64,000 nucleotides of DNA from an uncultured Polaribacter sp. (GTDB lineage Bacteria; Bacteroidota; Bacteroidia; Flavobacteriales; Flavobacteriaceae). The stretch lies in the NCBI RefSeq assembly GCF_947500975.1, contig NZ_CANMUE010000009.1, positions 88,665 to 152,664 of the forward strand, written 5' to 3'. The notes under the pieces were generated by a model. It saw nothing but the letters and a program-made list of their open reading frames with translations. It was not told the DNA's origin and made no database searches. Made by a program: the position numbers and the translations under genes. Positions 17,924-26,235 of this stretch are shown here, piece by piece. The stretch's first letter is position 1, and every line of letters starts with the position of its first letter.

Positions 17924-19264
17924 ATGATGAACTGGGAACAACTTCTTTCTTTAAAACGATTTGGCGATACTCAAAAACGTCCAAGAGCACAACAAGACGA
18001 AACACGTTTAGGTTTTGAGGTAGATTTTGATAGAATTATATTTTCATCAGCATTTAGGAGTTTACAAGACAAAACACAGGTAATTCCGTTATCGGAAACC
18101 GATTTTGTACACACACGTTTAACGCATAGTTTAGAGGTTTCTGTGGTGGGTAGAACTTTGGGTAGAAGAGTAGGAAAGGTGTTATTAGAACGTCATCCAA
18201 ACTTGGTAAATTTAGGTTATACTTTTAATGATTTTGGTGCTATTGTTGCTGCAGCTTCTGTAACGCATGATATTGGAAATCCTCCTTTTGGTCATTCCGG
18301 AGAAAAAGCAATTGGCGAGTATTTTAAAACTGGAAAAGGAGTAAAGTACAAAGATCAATTATCTGCAAAAGAGTATCAAGATATTATCGATTTTGAAGGA
18401 AATGCAAACGGATTTAAAATATTAACAGAATCTAGAGAAGGTATTTCTGGAGGTTTGCGTTTAAGTTATGCAACTTTGGGAGCGTTTATAAAGTATCCAA
18501 AAGAGAGTTTACCTAAAAAACCAACCAATCATATTGCAGATAAAAAATACGGCTTTTTTCAATCAGAAAAAACAGCTTTTTTAGATGTTGTAGAAGATTT
18601 AGGGTTGCTACAAAAATCATCAAAAGCTATTTCTTTTTATAGACATCCGCTTGCATATTTAGTTGAAGCAGCAGATGATATTTGTTACACAATTATAGAT
18701 TTTGAAGACGGAATTAATCTTGGTCTAATCGATGAAGAATTTGCTTTAGAATACATGATTAAGTTAGTGAAAGACACTATTGATAGCAAAAAATACCATT
18801 CTTTACAACACAAAAAAGACAGAGTAAGTTATTTAAGAGCTTTGGCGATTGGTGTATTAATTAATGAAGCTGTAGCTATATTTTTAGCAAATGAAGAAGC
18901 TATTTTAAATGGAACTTTTGAGAAATCTTTACTAGATAAATGTAAATACGAAGCGCAAATTAATGATATCATTAAAATTAGTGTTTCTAAAATTTATAAA
19001 AGCAAAGAAGTTGTAGAAAAAGAAGTTGCTGGCTACAGAATTATTGCTGATTTATTAGATGTTTTTGTAACGGCGTTAAATAATAAATTTGATGGTAATC
19101 AATCTAATTATGATAAGCTAGTTTTGAATTTACTACCAGAAGAATATCAAATAGAAGATGATAGTTTATACCGTAGAATTATGCTTATTTGCAGCTATGT
19201 TTCTGGTATGTCTGATAGTTACGCAATAAGAATGCATAAAAAATTAACAGGAAATATTATTTAG
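17924..19264 (+). CDS. dgt: dGTP triphosphohydrolase (HD superfamily)
   Basis: Hydrolyses dGTP, or more broadly dNTPs, to deoxynucleoside and tripolyphosphate, lowering the dNTP pool. The 446-aa product has the metal-binding HD features: RLTHSLEVSVVGRTLGR at about residue 65, VTHDIGNPPFGHSGE at about 108-122, and RHPLAYLVEAADDICYTIID near residue 240. The N-terminal DRIIFSSAFRSLQDKTQVIP stretch is typical of dGTPases. Start MMNWEQLLS could be either of two adjacent ATGs. It sits just after nrdBA behind a terminator, giving a local set for making and degrading dNTPs. Its 3' end overlaps dxs tail-to-tail by 21 bp. Confidence 0.93.
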   Translation: MMNWEQLLSLKRFGDTQKRPRAQQDETRLGFEVDFDRIIFSSAFRSLQDKTQVIPLSETDFVHTRLTHSLEVSVVGRTLGRRVGKVLLERHPNLVNLGYTFNDFGAIVAAASVTHDIGNPPFGHSGEKAIGEYFKTGKGVKYKDQLSAKEYQDIIDFEGNANGFKILTESREGISGGLRLSYATLGAFIKYPKESLPKKPTNHIADKKYGFFQSEKTAFLDVVEDLGLLQKSSKAISFYRHPLAYLVEAADDICYTIIDFEDGINLGLIDEEFALEYMIKLVKDTIDSKKYHSLQHKKDRVSYLRALAIGVLINEAVAIFLANEEAILNGTFEKSLLDKCKYEAQINDIIKISVSKIYKSKEVVEKEVAGYRIIADLLDVFVTALNNKFDGNQSNYDKLVLNLLPEEYQIEDDSLYRRIMLICSYVSGMSDSYAIRMHKKLTGNII

Positions 19265-21016
19265 AAATTTATAAATAGATTGGGTATCTAAACCAATTTT
19301 GTGCTGTAATTTTAGCACACTTCCATGAGCTATAAATTCATCAGGAATTCCTAACGTTTTAACGCTTTTTTTATACTTATTTTGGGATGCAAATTCTAAA
19401 ATAGCAGAACCAAATCCGCCTTTTATAGTACCATCTTCAATAGTGATTATTGTTTTATATTCCTTAAAAATTTGATGCAATAGTTTTTCATCTAAAGGTT
19501 TTACAAAACGCATATCATAATGAGAAATGGCATCTTTTTTTTCTGATAAATGAATTGCATTAGAAATAGTATCAGCAATTGTTCCAATAGATAAAATGGC
19601 AATATTTTTTCCTTTTTGTAAGCAAGTTCCTTTCCCAATTTCAATTGCTTTAAAAGGTTGTATCCAATTAATTATACTGCCGTTTCCACGAGGATAACGA
19701 ATTGCAATAGGGTTTTTCAACCCTAATTGAGCAGTATATAATATGTTGCGTAATTCAATTTCGTTTCTTGGTGCAAAAATTATTAAATTAGGAATACATC
19801 TTAAATAGGCTATATCAAAAACACCATGATGTGTTGCGCCATCTTCTCCCACCAAACCAGCTCTATCAATACAAAAAATTACAGGTAAATTTTGCAGAGC
19901 AACATCATGAATTATTTGATCGTAAGCACGTTGTAAAAAAGTGGAATAAATATTACAAAACGGAACTAATCCTTGAGTGGCCATACCTGCCGCCAAAGTA
20001 ACAGCATGTTGTTCTGCAATTCCTACATCAAAAGTTCTTTTAGGGAATTCTTGCATCATATATTTTAACGAACTTCCTGTTAACATTGCAGGTGTAATTC
20101 CTACAATTTTATCGTTCTGTTTTGCTAATTCTACAATCGTTTTTCCAAAAACATCTTGATATTTTGTGTATTTATTTTCTTCTTTTTTAATGCGTTCTCC
20201 AGAGATTTTATCAAATTTACCTGGTGCATGATAAGTTACTTGATCTTCTTCAGCTTTTTGTAAACCTTTTCCTTTTGTAGTAATAACATGCAAAAATTTA
20301 GGGCCTTTTACAGATTTTAACCTACTTAATTCTGATAAAATTTTTGGTAAATCATGACCATCAATTGGACCCGAATAATCAAAATTTAAAGCTTTTATAA
20401 TATTGTTTTGAGCAGCGAGCCTTTTGTTACTTTTTACTTTGGTTAAATACTCTTTTAATGCACCAACAGAAGGGTCAATTCCAATAGCATTATCATTTAA
20501 AATAATGAGTAAATTTGCGTCAGAAACACCCGCGTGATTCAAGGCTTCAAAAGCCATTCCGCTTGCAATAGAGGCATCACCAATAACAGCAATATGGTGT
20601 TTTGTTGTTTCATCTTTTAAGTTAGATGCAATTGCCATTCCTAAAGCTGCAGAAATAGAAGTTGAAGAATGGCCAACACCAAAAGCATCAAATTCACTTT
20701 CTTTTCTGGATGGAAAACCAGCAATTCCGCCAAATTGTCTATTGGTGTGAAAAATGTTTTTTCTGCCTGTTAAAATTTTATGACCGTAAGCTTGATGTCC
20801 AACATCCCAAACTAATAAATCATTGGGTGTGTCAAATAAATAATGCAATGCAATAGTTAGTTCTACAACACCTAAACTTGCGCCTAAATGACCTTCTTTT
20901 ACGGCAACAATATCAATAATAAATGCGCGCAATTCTTTTGCTAATTTCGGCAATTGTTCTGGATTTAATTTTCTTAAATCTGAAGGGTTTGATATGTTGT
21001 CTAACAAATTTTTCAT
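19244..21016 (-). CDS. dxs: 1-deoxy-D-xylulose-5-phosphate synthase
   Basis: First enzyme of the MEP isoprenoid pathway, thiamine-diphosphate dependent, condensing pyruvate and glyceraldehyde 3-phosphate. The 590-aa length is normal for the family (about 620). Motifs include KEGHLGASLGVVELTIALHY near the N-terminus, the ThDP motif from GDASIASGMAFEALNHAG to NDNAIGIDPSVG (about 150-190), the glutamate region FDVGIAEQHAVTLAAGMA (about 338), and the substrate loop DRAGLVGEDGATHHGVFD. The ATG at 21016 (MKNLLDNISNP) is preferred over one at 21034, because a -7 element at 21024-21031 lies between them. Ends overlapping dgt. Confidence 0.96.
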   Translation of the reverse strand: MKNLLDNISNPSDLRKLNPEQLPKLAKELRAFIIDIVAVKEGHLGASLGVVELTIALHYLFDTPNDLLVWDVGHQAYGHKILTGRKNIFHTNRQFGGIAGFPSRKESEFDAFGVGHSSTSISAALGMAIASNLKDETTKHHIAVIGDASIASGMAFEALNHAGVSDANLLIILNDNAIGIDPSVGALKEYLTKVKSNKRLAAQNNIIKALNFDYSGPIDGHDLPKILSELSRLKSVKGPKFLHVITTKGKGLQKAEEDQVTYHAPGKFDKISGERIKKEENKYTKYQDVFGKTIVELAKQNDKIVGITPAMLTGSSLKYMMQEFPKRTFDVGIAEQHAVTLAAGMATQGLVPFCNIYSTFLQRAYDQIIHDVALQNLPVIFCIDRAGLVGEDGATHHGVFDIAYLRCIPNLIIFAPRNEIELRNILYTAQLGLKNPIAIRYPRGNGSIINWIQPFKAIEIGKGTCLQKGKNIAILSIGTIADTISNAIHLSEKKDAISHYDMRFVKPLDEKLLHQIFKEYKTIITIEDGTIKGGFGSAILEFASQNKYKKSVKTLGIPDEFIAHGSVLKLQHKIGLDTQSIYKFLNNISC

Positions 21017-21023
21017 GTCTTTG

Positions 21024-21031
21024 CAAAAATA
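21024..21031 (-). promoter_or_regulatory. -7 element for dxs
   Basis: Minus-strand TATTTTTG, 7 nt from the ATG at 21016. If used, the transcript would begin at or within a few bases of the start codon, that is leaderless or nearly so. Confidence 0.5.
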
Positions 21032-21125
21032 CAATATAACTTTTTGTGTCCGTAAAATGAACAGGTAATAAATACAAAATTATCGTAAATATTTTACTTA
21101 ATTTTGACATTTATAATCAACATAT

Positions 21126-21575
21126 ATGATTCAACCTTTCGATGATACCTATTTTATGAAAAAAGCTTTAGAAGAAGCTGAAACAGCTTTTTTTAAAGGA
21201 GAGGTTCCTGTGGGAGCAATTATTGTATTTAAAGATCAAATAATTGCAAGAGCACATAATTTAACAGAAACTTTAAATGATGTAACTGCACATGCAGAAA
21301 TGCAAGCTTTTACTGCTGCTGCCGATTTTTTAGGCGGAAAATATTTAAAAGAATGTGTTTTGTATGTAACGCTTGAGCCTTGCCAAATGTGTGCAGGCGC
21401 AAGTTATTGGACGCAATTGGGTAAGATAGTTTATGGAGCAACTGAGCTAGAAAGAGGTTTTGTAAATTTAAAAACTACTTTGCATCCAAAGACAAAAGTA
21501 GTTTCTGGGATTTTAGAAAACGAGTGTTCTCAAATCTTAAAACGTTTTTTTATTGAAAAACGTAATTTGAATTAA
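21126..21575 (+). CDS. tadA: tRNA adenosine(34) deaminase
   Basis: Deaminates A34 to inosine in the anticodon of tRNA-Arg(ACG), allowing wobble decoding. The 149-aa product carries the zinc-deaminase signatures HAEMQAF (His ligand and catalytic Glu) at about residue 57 and PCQMCAGA (two Cys ligands) at about 84, plus the GEVPVGAIIV strand near the N-terminus. Length and motif spacing are normal. The gene is divergent from dxs and converges with the Bax-inhibitor gene through a shared terminator. Confidence 0.95.
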   Translation: MIQPFDDTYFMKKALEEAETAFFKGEVPVGAIIVFKDQIIARAHNLTETLNDVTAHAEMQAFTAAADFLGGKYLKECVLYVTLEPCQMCAGASYWTQLGKIVYGATELERGFVNLKTTLHPKTKVVSGILENECSQILKRFFIEKRNLN

Positions 21576-21659
21576 ATTTCTGCTAAGACTTTACTTCACG
21601 TTTTTAATATTTTGCTTAAAAGAATAATAAAATATTAAAGAGTGATAACTATTTTAAGC

Positions 21660-21693
21660 AAAAAAATCAGTACTAAAAAATACCGATTTTTTT
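21660..21693. terminator. Bidirectional terminator between tadA and the Bax-inhibitor-1 gene
   Basis: Stem of 13 positions with one mismatch, AAAAAAATCAGTA / TACCGATTTTTTT, 8-nt loop, with A-run and T-run on the two sides. It sits between two convergent genes. Confidence 0.65.
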
Positions 21694-21714
21694 AAATTTA
21701 TATAAACTTAAATT

Positions 21715-22416
21715 TTAATCTCTAGACATAAATATCTGTAAAACATACCAAAAAAGTAACATTAAAGAAGCAAATAAACCTAAAGAAGCTGGTATGTAAT
21801 CTTCTGTTCCGTATTTATTTACAAGGTTAGAGGTTTGATATAAAATAGAGCCTCCAGCTAATAAACACATTGCTACAGAAAACCATAAACCTAAATTAAA
21901 ACCAAATAAAGTTCCTGCAATTATTAAACCGATTGCAATAAAAAAGCCAACAGTTAAACCAGCTTTTAAGAAAGAAAAATCTTTTTTAGTAATAAATACA
22001 ATTGCCGAAATACCAACAAATAAAGCCAAAGTAACAATTGCTGCTTGTTGTACTAAATCTGCACTTTCTGTATAATAAATAGCAATATATAAAAGTGGAA
22101 TAAAGATAATTGCTTGTGCAAAAGTATATAATGCATAAGCCATATATTGTATGTTTTTATCAGCAGTTTTTAAAACCGTACTTTCTGCATAATTTGTAAC
22201 AAGCATAAAACCACCTAACATTACAAGCCATCTCCAACCTTCTGTCATAGACATCATAAAGTTTACAATTGCATCACTTTGTAATAATAAATATTCAAAG
22301 AGTACAAATAATAAAACACCACCAGCAACATGTGCATATGTTTTTTTATAAAATTCAACACGAACTTGATCTGTAGATTCAATTAATAAGGTTTTGTTTT
22401 CGAAAGTGTTTTCCAT
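21715..22416 (-). CDS. Bax inhibitor-1/YccA family membrane protein
   Basis: A 233-aa inner-membrane protein with about seven hydrophobic helices, matching the Bax inhibitor-1/YccA family. Recognisable segments are KKTYAHVAGGVLLFVLFEYL in helix 1, TFAQAIIFIPLLYIAIYYTE, the helix VTLALFVGISAIVFITKKDF, SFLKAGLTVGFFIAIGLIIA, and AMCLLAGGSILYQTSNLVN. The family includes pH-sensitive calcium-leak proteins (BsYetJ) and the FtsH-interacting YccA; which role applies is unknown. Monocistronic, downstream of the umuD region but 58 nt apart. Confidence 0.9.
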   Translation of the reverse strand: MENTFENKTLLIESTDQVRVEFYKKTYAHVAGGVLLFVLFEYLLLQSDAIVNFMMSMTEGWRWLVMLGGFMLVTNYAESTVLKTADKNIQYMAYALYTFAQAIIFIPLLYIAIYYTESADLVQQAAIVTLALFVGISAIVFITKKDFSFLKAGLTVGFFIAIGLIIAGTLFGFNLGLWFSVAMCLLAGGSILYQTSNLVNKYGTEDYIPASLGLFASLMLLFWYVLQIFMSRD

Positions 22417-22474
22417 AGTTTTTTGTTTTTTATGTTTAACTGATTTTACAAAATAGTTTCAGTATATCGTAAAA

Positions 22475-22909
22475 TTATACTCTTTTAATCACGCTAGTTA
22501 CAATTCCCCAAATAACAAAATCATTATCTTCAGTGATATTTATAATAGGATAATTAGGGTTTTCTGGCTGTAACCAAACTTCATTTTTTTCTACGCGCAA
22601 ACGTTTTACAGTAAATTCACCATCTAAAAAGCAAACAGCAATTTTATTGTTTACGGGTTCTAAACTTCTATCAATTACCAATAAATCATTATCGTCTAAA
22701 CCAGCATTAATCATAGATTGCCCTTTTACTTTGGCAAAAAAAGTAGCGTCTTTGTTGTGTATTAATTCGTCATCTAAAGAAATTCTTGTTTCTCTAAAAT
22801 CGTCTGCAGGAGAAGGAAAACCAGCAGAAATACCAACATCAACAAATACAGCACCATTTCCAGAAGATGCTTTTGGGGTAAAAAAAGTAAGTGTTTTAGA
22901 AGTTTCCAT
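22475..22909 (-). CDS. umuD: UmuD-like autoproteolytic subunit of DNA polymerase V
   Basis: LexA-superfamily protein that self-cleaves on RecA filaments and then joins UmuC as translesion polymerase V. At 144 aa it has no DNA-binding domain. The cleavage site is A29-G30 (ISAGFPSPADDF). The catalytic dyad is S65 (VKGQSMINAGL) and K102 (GEFTVKRL), matching E. coli S60/K97 spacing exactly (37 residues). It lies 40 nt after the DUF2007 gene, third in a umuC-DUF2007-umuD group, the reverse of the usual umuD-umuC order. I see no recognisable LexA box, and I do not know the damage operator of this group. Confidence 0.93.
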   Translation of the reverse strand: METSKTLTFFTPKASSGNGAVFVDVGISAGFPSPADDFRETRISLDDELIHNKDATFFAKVKGQSMINAGLDDNDLLVIDRSLEPVNNKIAVCFLDGEFTVKRLRVEKNEVWLQPENPNYPIINITEDNDFVIWGIVTSVIKRV

Positions 22910-22949
22910 TAATGTGCAAATTATAACTTTTTTGTTTTAAAAACTAAGA

Positions 22950-23327
22950 TTAAAATATTGTTTTACAATCATTACAAATATGTTTTGTTTTTTCAAAAAA
23001 AGGAAATAACATATAAAATATATTTTTTCTTTGGATAGGAGCAATTAAAATTCTACTAGAACTACAATTAACACAAATAATATCATTTTCATTTTTGTCT
23101 TTTTGATAAGTTCTAATTTCATTATAGATGTCAAAAGCTTTATGAAAATCATTTTTATGAACTAATAGTTTTACACCTCCAATAGCATTGCTAATTAAAG
23201 GATCTGAATCTATGGTTTTTTCATCCATTAACATTGTTTCAAAACCCTCAGCGTCTAACCTTGATTTTGTAACATGAGCTTCAGTTGAATATTCAAAAAC
23301 TGCTAAAATCGTATAATTTTCATTCAT
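22950..23327 (-). CDS. DUF2007-type protein with C-terminal zinc ribbon
   Basis: A 125-aa soluble protein. Residues 1-75 resemble DUF2007 (ILAVFEYSTEAHVTKSRLDA, then GGVKLLVHKNDFHKAFDIY), a PII-like ferredoxin-fold family called 'putative signal transducing protein'. Residues 80-125 hold two cysteine pairs (CVNC and CNDC) that look like a zinc ribbon split by a basic hydrophobic stretch. It sits 11 nt after umuC and 40 nt before umuD on the same strand, so it is probably co-transcribed with them; a role in the SOS mutagenesis module is inferred only from position. Confidence 0.75.
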   Translation of the reverse strand: MNENYTILAVFEYSTEAHVTKSRLDAEGFETMLMDEKTIDSDPLISNAIGGVKLLVHKNDFHKAFDIYNEIRTYQKDKNENDIICVNCSSSRILIAPIQRKNIFYMLFPFFEKTKHICNDCKTIF

Positions 23328-23338
23328 CTAAAGTTATT

Positions 23339-24595
23339 TTACTTTACAACTAAAATATCATTAATATTGGTTGTAAATTTTGGAGATAATCGTTCTTGAC
23401 GCATTTTCCAAGTACGTTTTAAATCTTGATTTGCCAACTTGACTTTATCTGCTTTAAATTTACGGTTTAATTTATCAATAGTAGACATTAAAGGTTTGTG
23501 TTTTGGATTTTCACTTGAAAATAAATTCAATTGAAAATTATTATTTGGCACTAAACCAGTAACAATTACACCTGCTCTTTTATATTTTATTCCACTTTTA
23601 AAAATAGATTTTACAGCGGATACAGCAGCATTAGCAATCGTTAAAGTAGAATCTGTTGGGTAAGAAAAAGAAACAGTTATACTTTCTCTATGTTGTTGCA
23701 TTTCTTTTTTATGGCGATCACTAGAAAGTTGAACGATTAACATATGACAGCTCGATTCTTGATTTCGTAATTTTTCTGCACAACTTGCTGCAAACGTAGA
23801 AATACGTTCTTTAATGTTTTCAATATCAGAATACGTATATTCAAAACTTCGAGTAGTTGCAATCATCTTTTTTGATGAAACTTCTTCTAACGGAATTTTA
23901 GAAATGCCTTGTAAATCTTTTTGTAAACGCCATTCTACAATAGAAAATTCTTTTAAAATCCAATCGCTCGATAATTGTGTAAAATCGTACGCAGTTACAC
24001 AACCTTTTGTTTGTAATCGCTTTTTTAAACGATTTCCAATACCCCAAACATTTCCAATTTTTGTCCATTTTAAAGCTTTAATTCTGTTTTCTTCACAATC
24101 AATAATGCAAATTCCTTTAGATTGTTTTAGGTTAGAGCGTGCAATTTTATTGGCAACTTTTGTCAATGCTTTTGTAGGTGCAATTCCTACGCAAGTTGGT
24201 ATGCCTGTCCATTTTAAAATTCGACTTCTTATTTTGGTTGCATATTCAGTCAAATCATAATTTTGAAAACCTTTTAATTGTAAAAAAGATTCATCGATAG
24301 AATAGATTTCTATATCTGGTGAAAAACCTGCAAGAATATTCATTACTCTTGCACTCATATCTCCATATAAAGGATAGTTGGAAGATAAAACGGTAATATT
24401 ATTTGCTTTACAAAATTGATTCCACTTAAAAATTGGCGCACCAAAAGGGAGTTGTAATTTCTTGGCTTCATCGCTCATAGAAATTACACAACCATCATTA
24501 TTACTCAAAATAGCAATTGGTTTTCCTTGTAAATTCGGATTAAAAACCCGTTCACAAGACGCATAAAAGTTATTACAATCTATAAGTGCAAACAT
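23339..24595 (-). CDS. umuC: Y-family DNA polymerase V catalytic subunit
   Basis: Translesion polymerase. The 418-aa length matches UmuC (422 in E. coli). Palm motifs are intact: MFALIDCNNFYASCERVFNP at the N-terminus (first metal Asp) and EIYSIDESFLQL at about residue 97 (Asp-Glu pair). The thumb helix-hairpin-helix region IGNVWGIGNRLKKRL and the little-finger domain (KKMIATTRSFEYTYSD...) follow. The C-terminal UmuC extension ends KFKADKVKLANQDLKRTWKM, with a lysine-rich tail. It is the first gene of the minus-strand umuC-DUF2007-umuD group. Confidence 0.95.
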   Translation of the reverse strand: MFALIDCNNFYASCERVFNPNLQGKPIAILSNNDGCVISMSDEAKKLQLPFGAPIFKWNQFCKANNITVLSSNYPLYGDMSARVMNILAGFSPDIEIYSIDESFLQLKGFQNYDLTEYATKIRSRILKWTGIPTCVGIAPTKALTKVANKIARSNLKQSKGICIIDCEENRIKALKWTKIGNVWGIGNRLKKRLQTKGCVTAYDFTQLSSDWILKEFSIVEWRLQKDLQGISKIPLEEVSSKKMIATTRSFEYTYSDIENIKERISTFAASCAEKLRNQESSCHMLIVQLSSDRHKKEMQQHRESITVSFSYPTDSTLTIANAAVSAVKSIFKSGIKYKRAGVIVTGLVPNNNFQLNLFSSENPKHKPLMSTIDKLNRKFKADKVKLANQDLKRTWKMRQERLSPKFTTNINDILVVK

Positions 24596-24664
24596 GCTAT
24601 AAAAGTATCAAAAAATAGCAGGCAAAATGAAGTTGTTAATATCTTAATCTGATAAAAAATAATT

Positions 24665-26167
24665 TTAAAGTTGATGAATAACGATATTATAAGCGCTTTT
24701 TAATTTTTTAATTACAATTGCTATTTCTTCGAGATCTAAATGCCCAAATCCAAAACGGATAGCACAGGTGTTTTTATCTTGATATAAAATGGTTTTTGGT
24801 AGAAATAAATCATTTTTTTCTGTTGCTTCTGCCAATTTTACTAAAGATATATTTGATTGAAATTCTAACCAAATGGCTAATCCTCCAGACGGAACTTTCC
24901 ATAGAGCAATTTCTGAAAAATATTCAGTTAAAAGTTCGCATAAATAATCGCGTCTTTGTTTATAGATGATAATATTTTTTTTCATAAGACGATAAATTTC
25001 ACCTTCATGAATTAATTCAGAGAGCATTTGTTCTTGAATTAAATCTCCTTGTGTATCTAATAACTGTAAATAATTTGTTGCTTCAGAAATTAAATTTTCT
25101 GGTGCAATTACAAATCCTGTTTGAAAACTCGGAAATAAAGATCGTCCTAATTTTCCTAAATAAATAACCATTCCATTAGCATCTGCACTTGCCATTGGCA
25201 ACATTGCAGATCCTTCAAACTGAAAATCGTAATCGTAGTCATCTTCAATAATAGCAAATGAGTATTCTTTAGCAAGTTGCAACAATTCTAAACGGCGTTC
25301 TGCACTTAATGTTACCACTGTTGGGTAATCTCTATGGGCAGAAACATAAACACATCTGATACTTTTTTTTACAAAATGTTTTCTAATATAATCAACATCT
25401 AAACCATTTTTATCTACAGGAATTATTTTGATATTTGCACCTGCTTGTTGAAAAATCATATTAGATGCGTAGTTGCTTAAATGGCCAACTAATACAATGT
25501 CACTCTGTTTTATTAATAATTGAGATACGATGTACAAACTCATTTCTGTACTACGCGTATTTATTAAATTAGTGGGATTTATATGAAAACCTCTAGTTGC
25601 ATTTAAATAATTACATAGTTGCGTTTGAAATAAAGAATGTGAAGACTCATTGGGTCTATTCCATTTATTTACCAATGTTTTTCGTTTCATGGCAGCGCTG
25701 TACCATCTTGTAAATTCATGAACAGGATGCAATCGTAGGTCTGGTTTTCCGTCATTAATAGTGTACTTAGCATCTGTTAATTGCGTGGTTGATGCTAAAT
25801 GAAATGATGTTTGAAAAGGAAACCCTGTTGTTTTAGAATAGGTGTATGCTTGATGTATTTTTTGAGAAGTTGCTTTTATTTTTGATGTTTGTTGTGTTGG
25901 ATCTAAAACAAATGTGCCTTTATTGGGTATTATTTCTACCCAACCTTGAGAGGCTAACTCTTCATAGATAGCAACCGCTGTATTTCTGTGAATTTTTAAT
26001 AATTGACTTAAAATTCGAGTTCCAGGCAGCATTGTGCTTTTGGTTAAATACCTACGTTGTATTGCATTTATAATTTGTTGCGCAACTTGTATGTATACAG
26101 GTTGAGATAGGTTTTTATCAAAATCTATTAATTGTTTAAATAAGGTATTAACCGGACTATCTTTCAT
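24665..26167 (-). CDS. MocR-family regulator (GntR wHTH plus aminotransferase-like domain) with altered PLP site
   Basis: A 500-aa transcription factor: winged helix of the GntR type at about residues 15-85 (QPVYIQVAQQIINAIQRRYL, KIHRNTAVAIYEELASQGWV) joined to a fold-type-I aminotransferase domain. MocR proteins usually bind PLP through a lysine in a G-[TS]-[FL]-[SG]-K motif. Here the aligned stretch reads YLGKLGRSLFPSFQTGF, so the Schiff-base lysine position appears to be arginine and the following conserved arginine (LRLGY) is glutamine. The PLP-nitrogen aspartate region EDDYDYDF and the C-terminal arginine (AIRFGFG) are kept. Divergent from a TonB-dependent receptor, which it may control. 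Confidence 0.88.
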   Translation of the reverse strand: MKDSPVNTLFKQLIDFDKNLSQPVYIQVAQQIINAIQRRYLTKSTMLPGTRILSQLLKIHRNTAVAIYEELASQGWVEIIPNKGTFVLDPTQQTSKIKATSQKIHQAYTYSKTTGFPFQTSFHLASTTQLTDAKYTINDGKPDLRLHPVHEFTRWYSAAMKRKTLVNKWNRPNESSHSLFQTQLCNYLNATRGFHINPTNLINTRSTEMSLYIVSQLLIKQSDIVLVGHLSNYASNMIFQQAGANIKIIPVDKNGLDVDYIRKHFVKKSIRCVYVSAHRDYPTVVTLSAERRLELLQLAKEYSFAIIEDDYDYDFQFEGSAMLPMASADANGMVIYLGKLGRSLFPSFQTGFVIAPENLISEATNYLQLLDTQGDLIQEQMLSELIHEGEIYRLMKKNIIIYKQRRDYLCELLTEYFSEIALWKVPSGGLAIWLEFQSNISLVKLAEATEKNDLFLPKTILYQDKNTCAIRFGFGHLDLEEIAIVIKKLKSAYNIVIHQL

Positions 26168-26175
26168 TTTAAAAC

Positions 26176-26194
26176 TGGACTAGTTTAATCGTCC
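26176..26194. promoter_or_regulatory. Possible MocR operator in the divergent MocR/receptor region
   Basis: In the 68-bp gap, GGAC (26177-26180) and GTCC (26191-26194) form an inverted repeat with a 10-nt spacer, and TGGACTA (26176-26182) resembles the half-site TGGWCTA that I recall for PdxR, a MocR member. Autoregulation and control of the receptor would follow. The assignment is an inference. Confidence 0.4.
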
Positions 26195-26235
26195 GGAAAG
26201 TTACGACTTTTGAAGCGTTTTAAAATCAAAATAAA

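Noticed and set aside
23814..24260. 148-aa plus-strand open frame
   Set aside because: Antisense to umuC, whose motifs run through the same DNA; no start context or family match.
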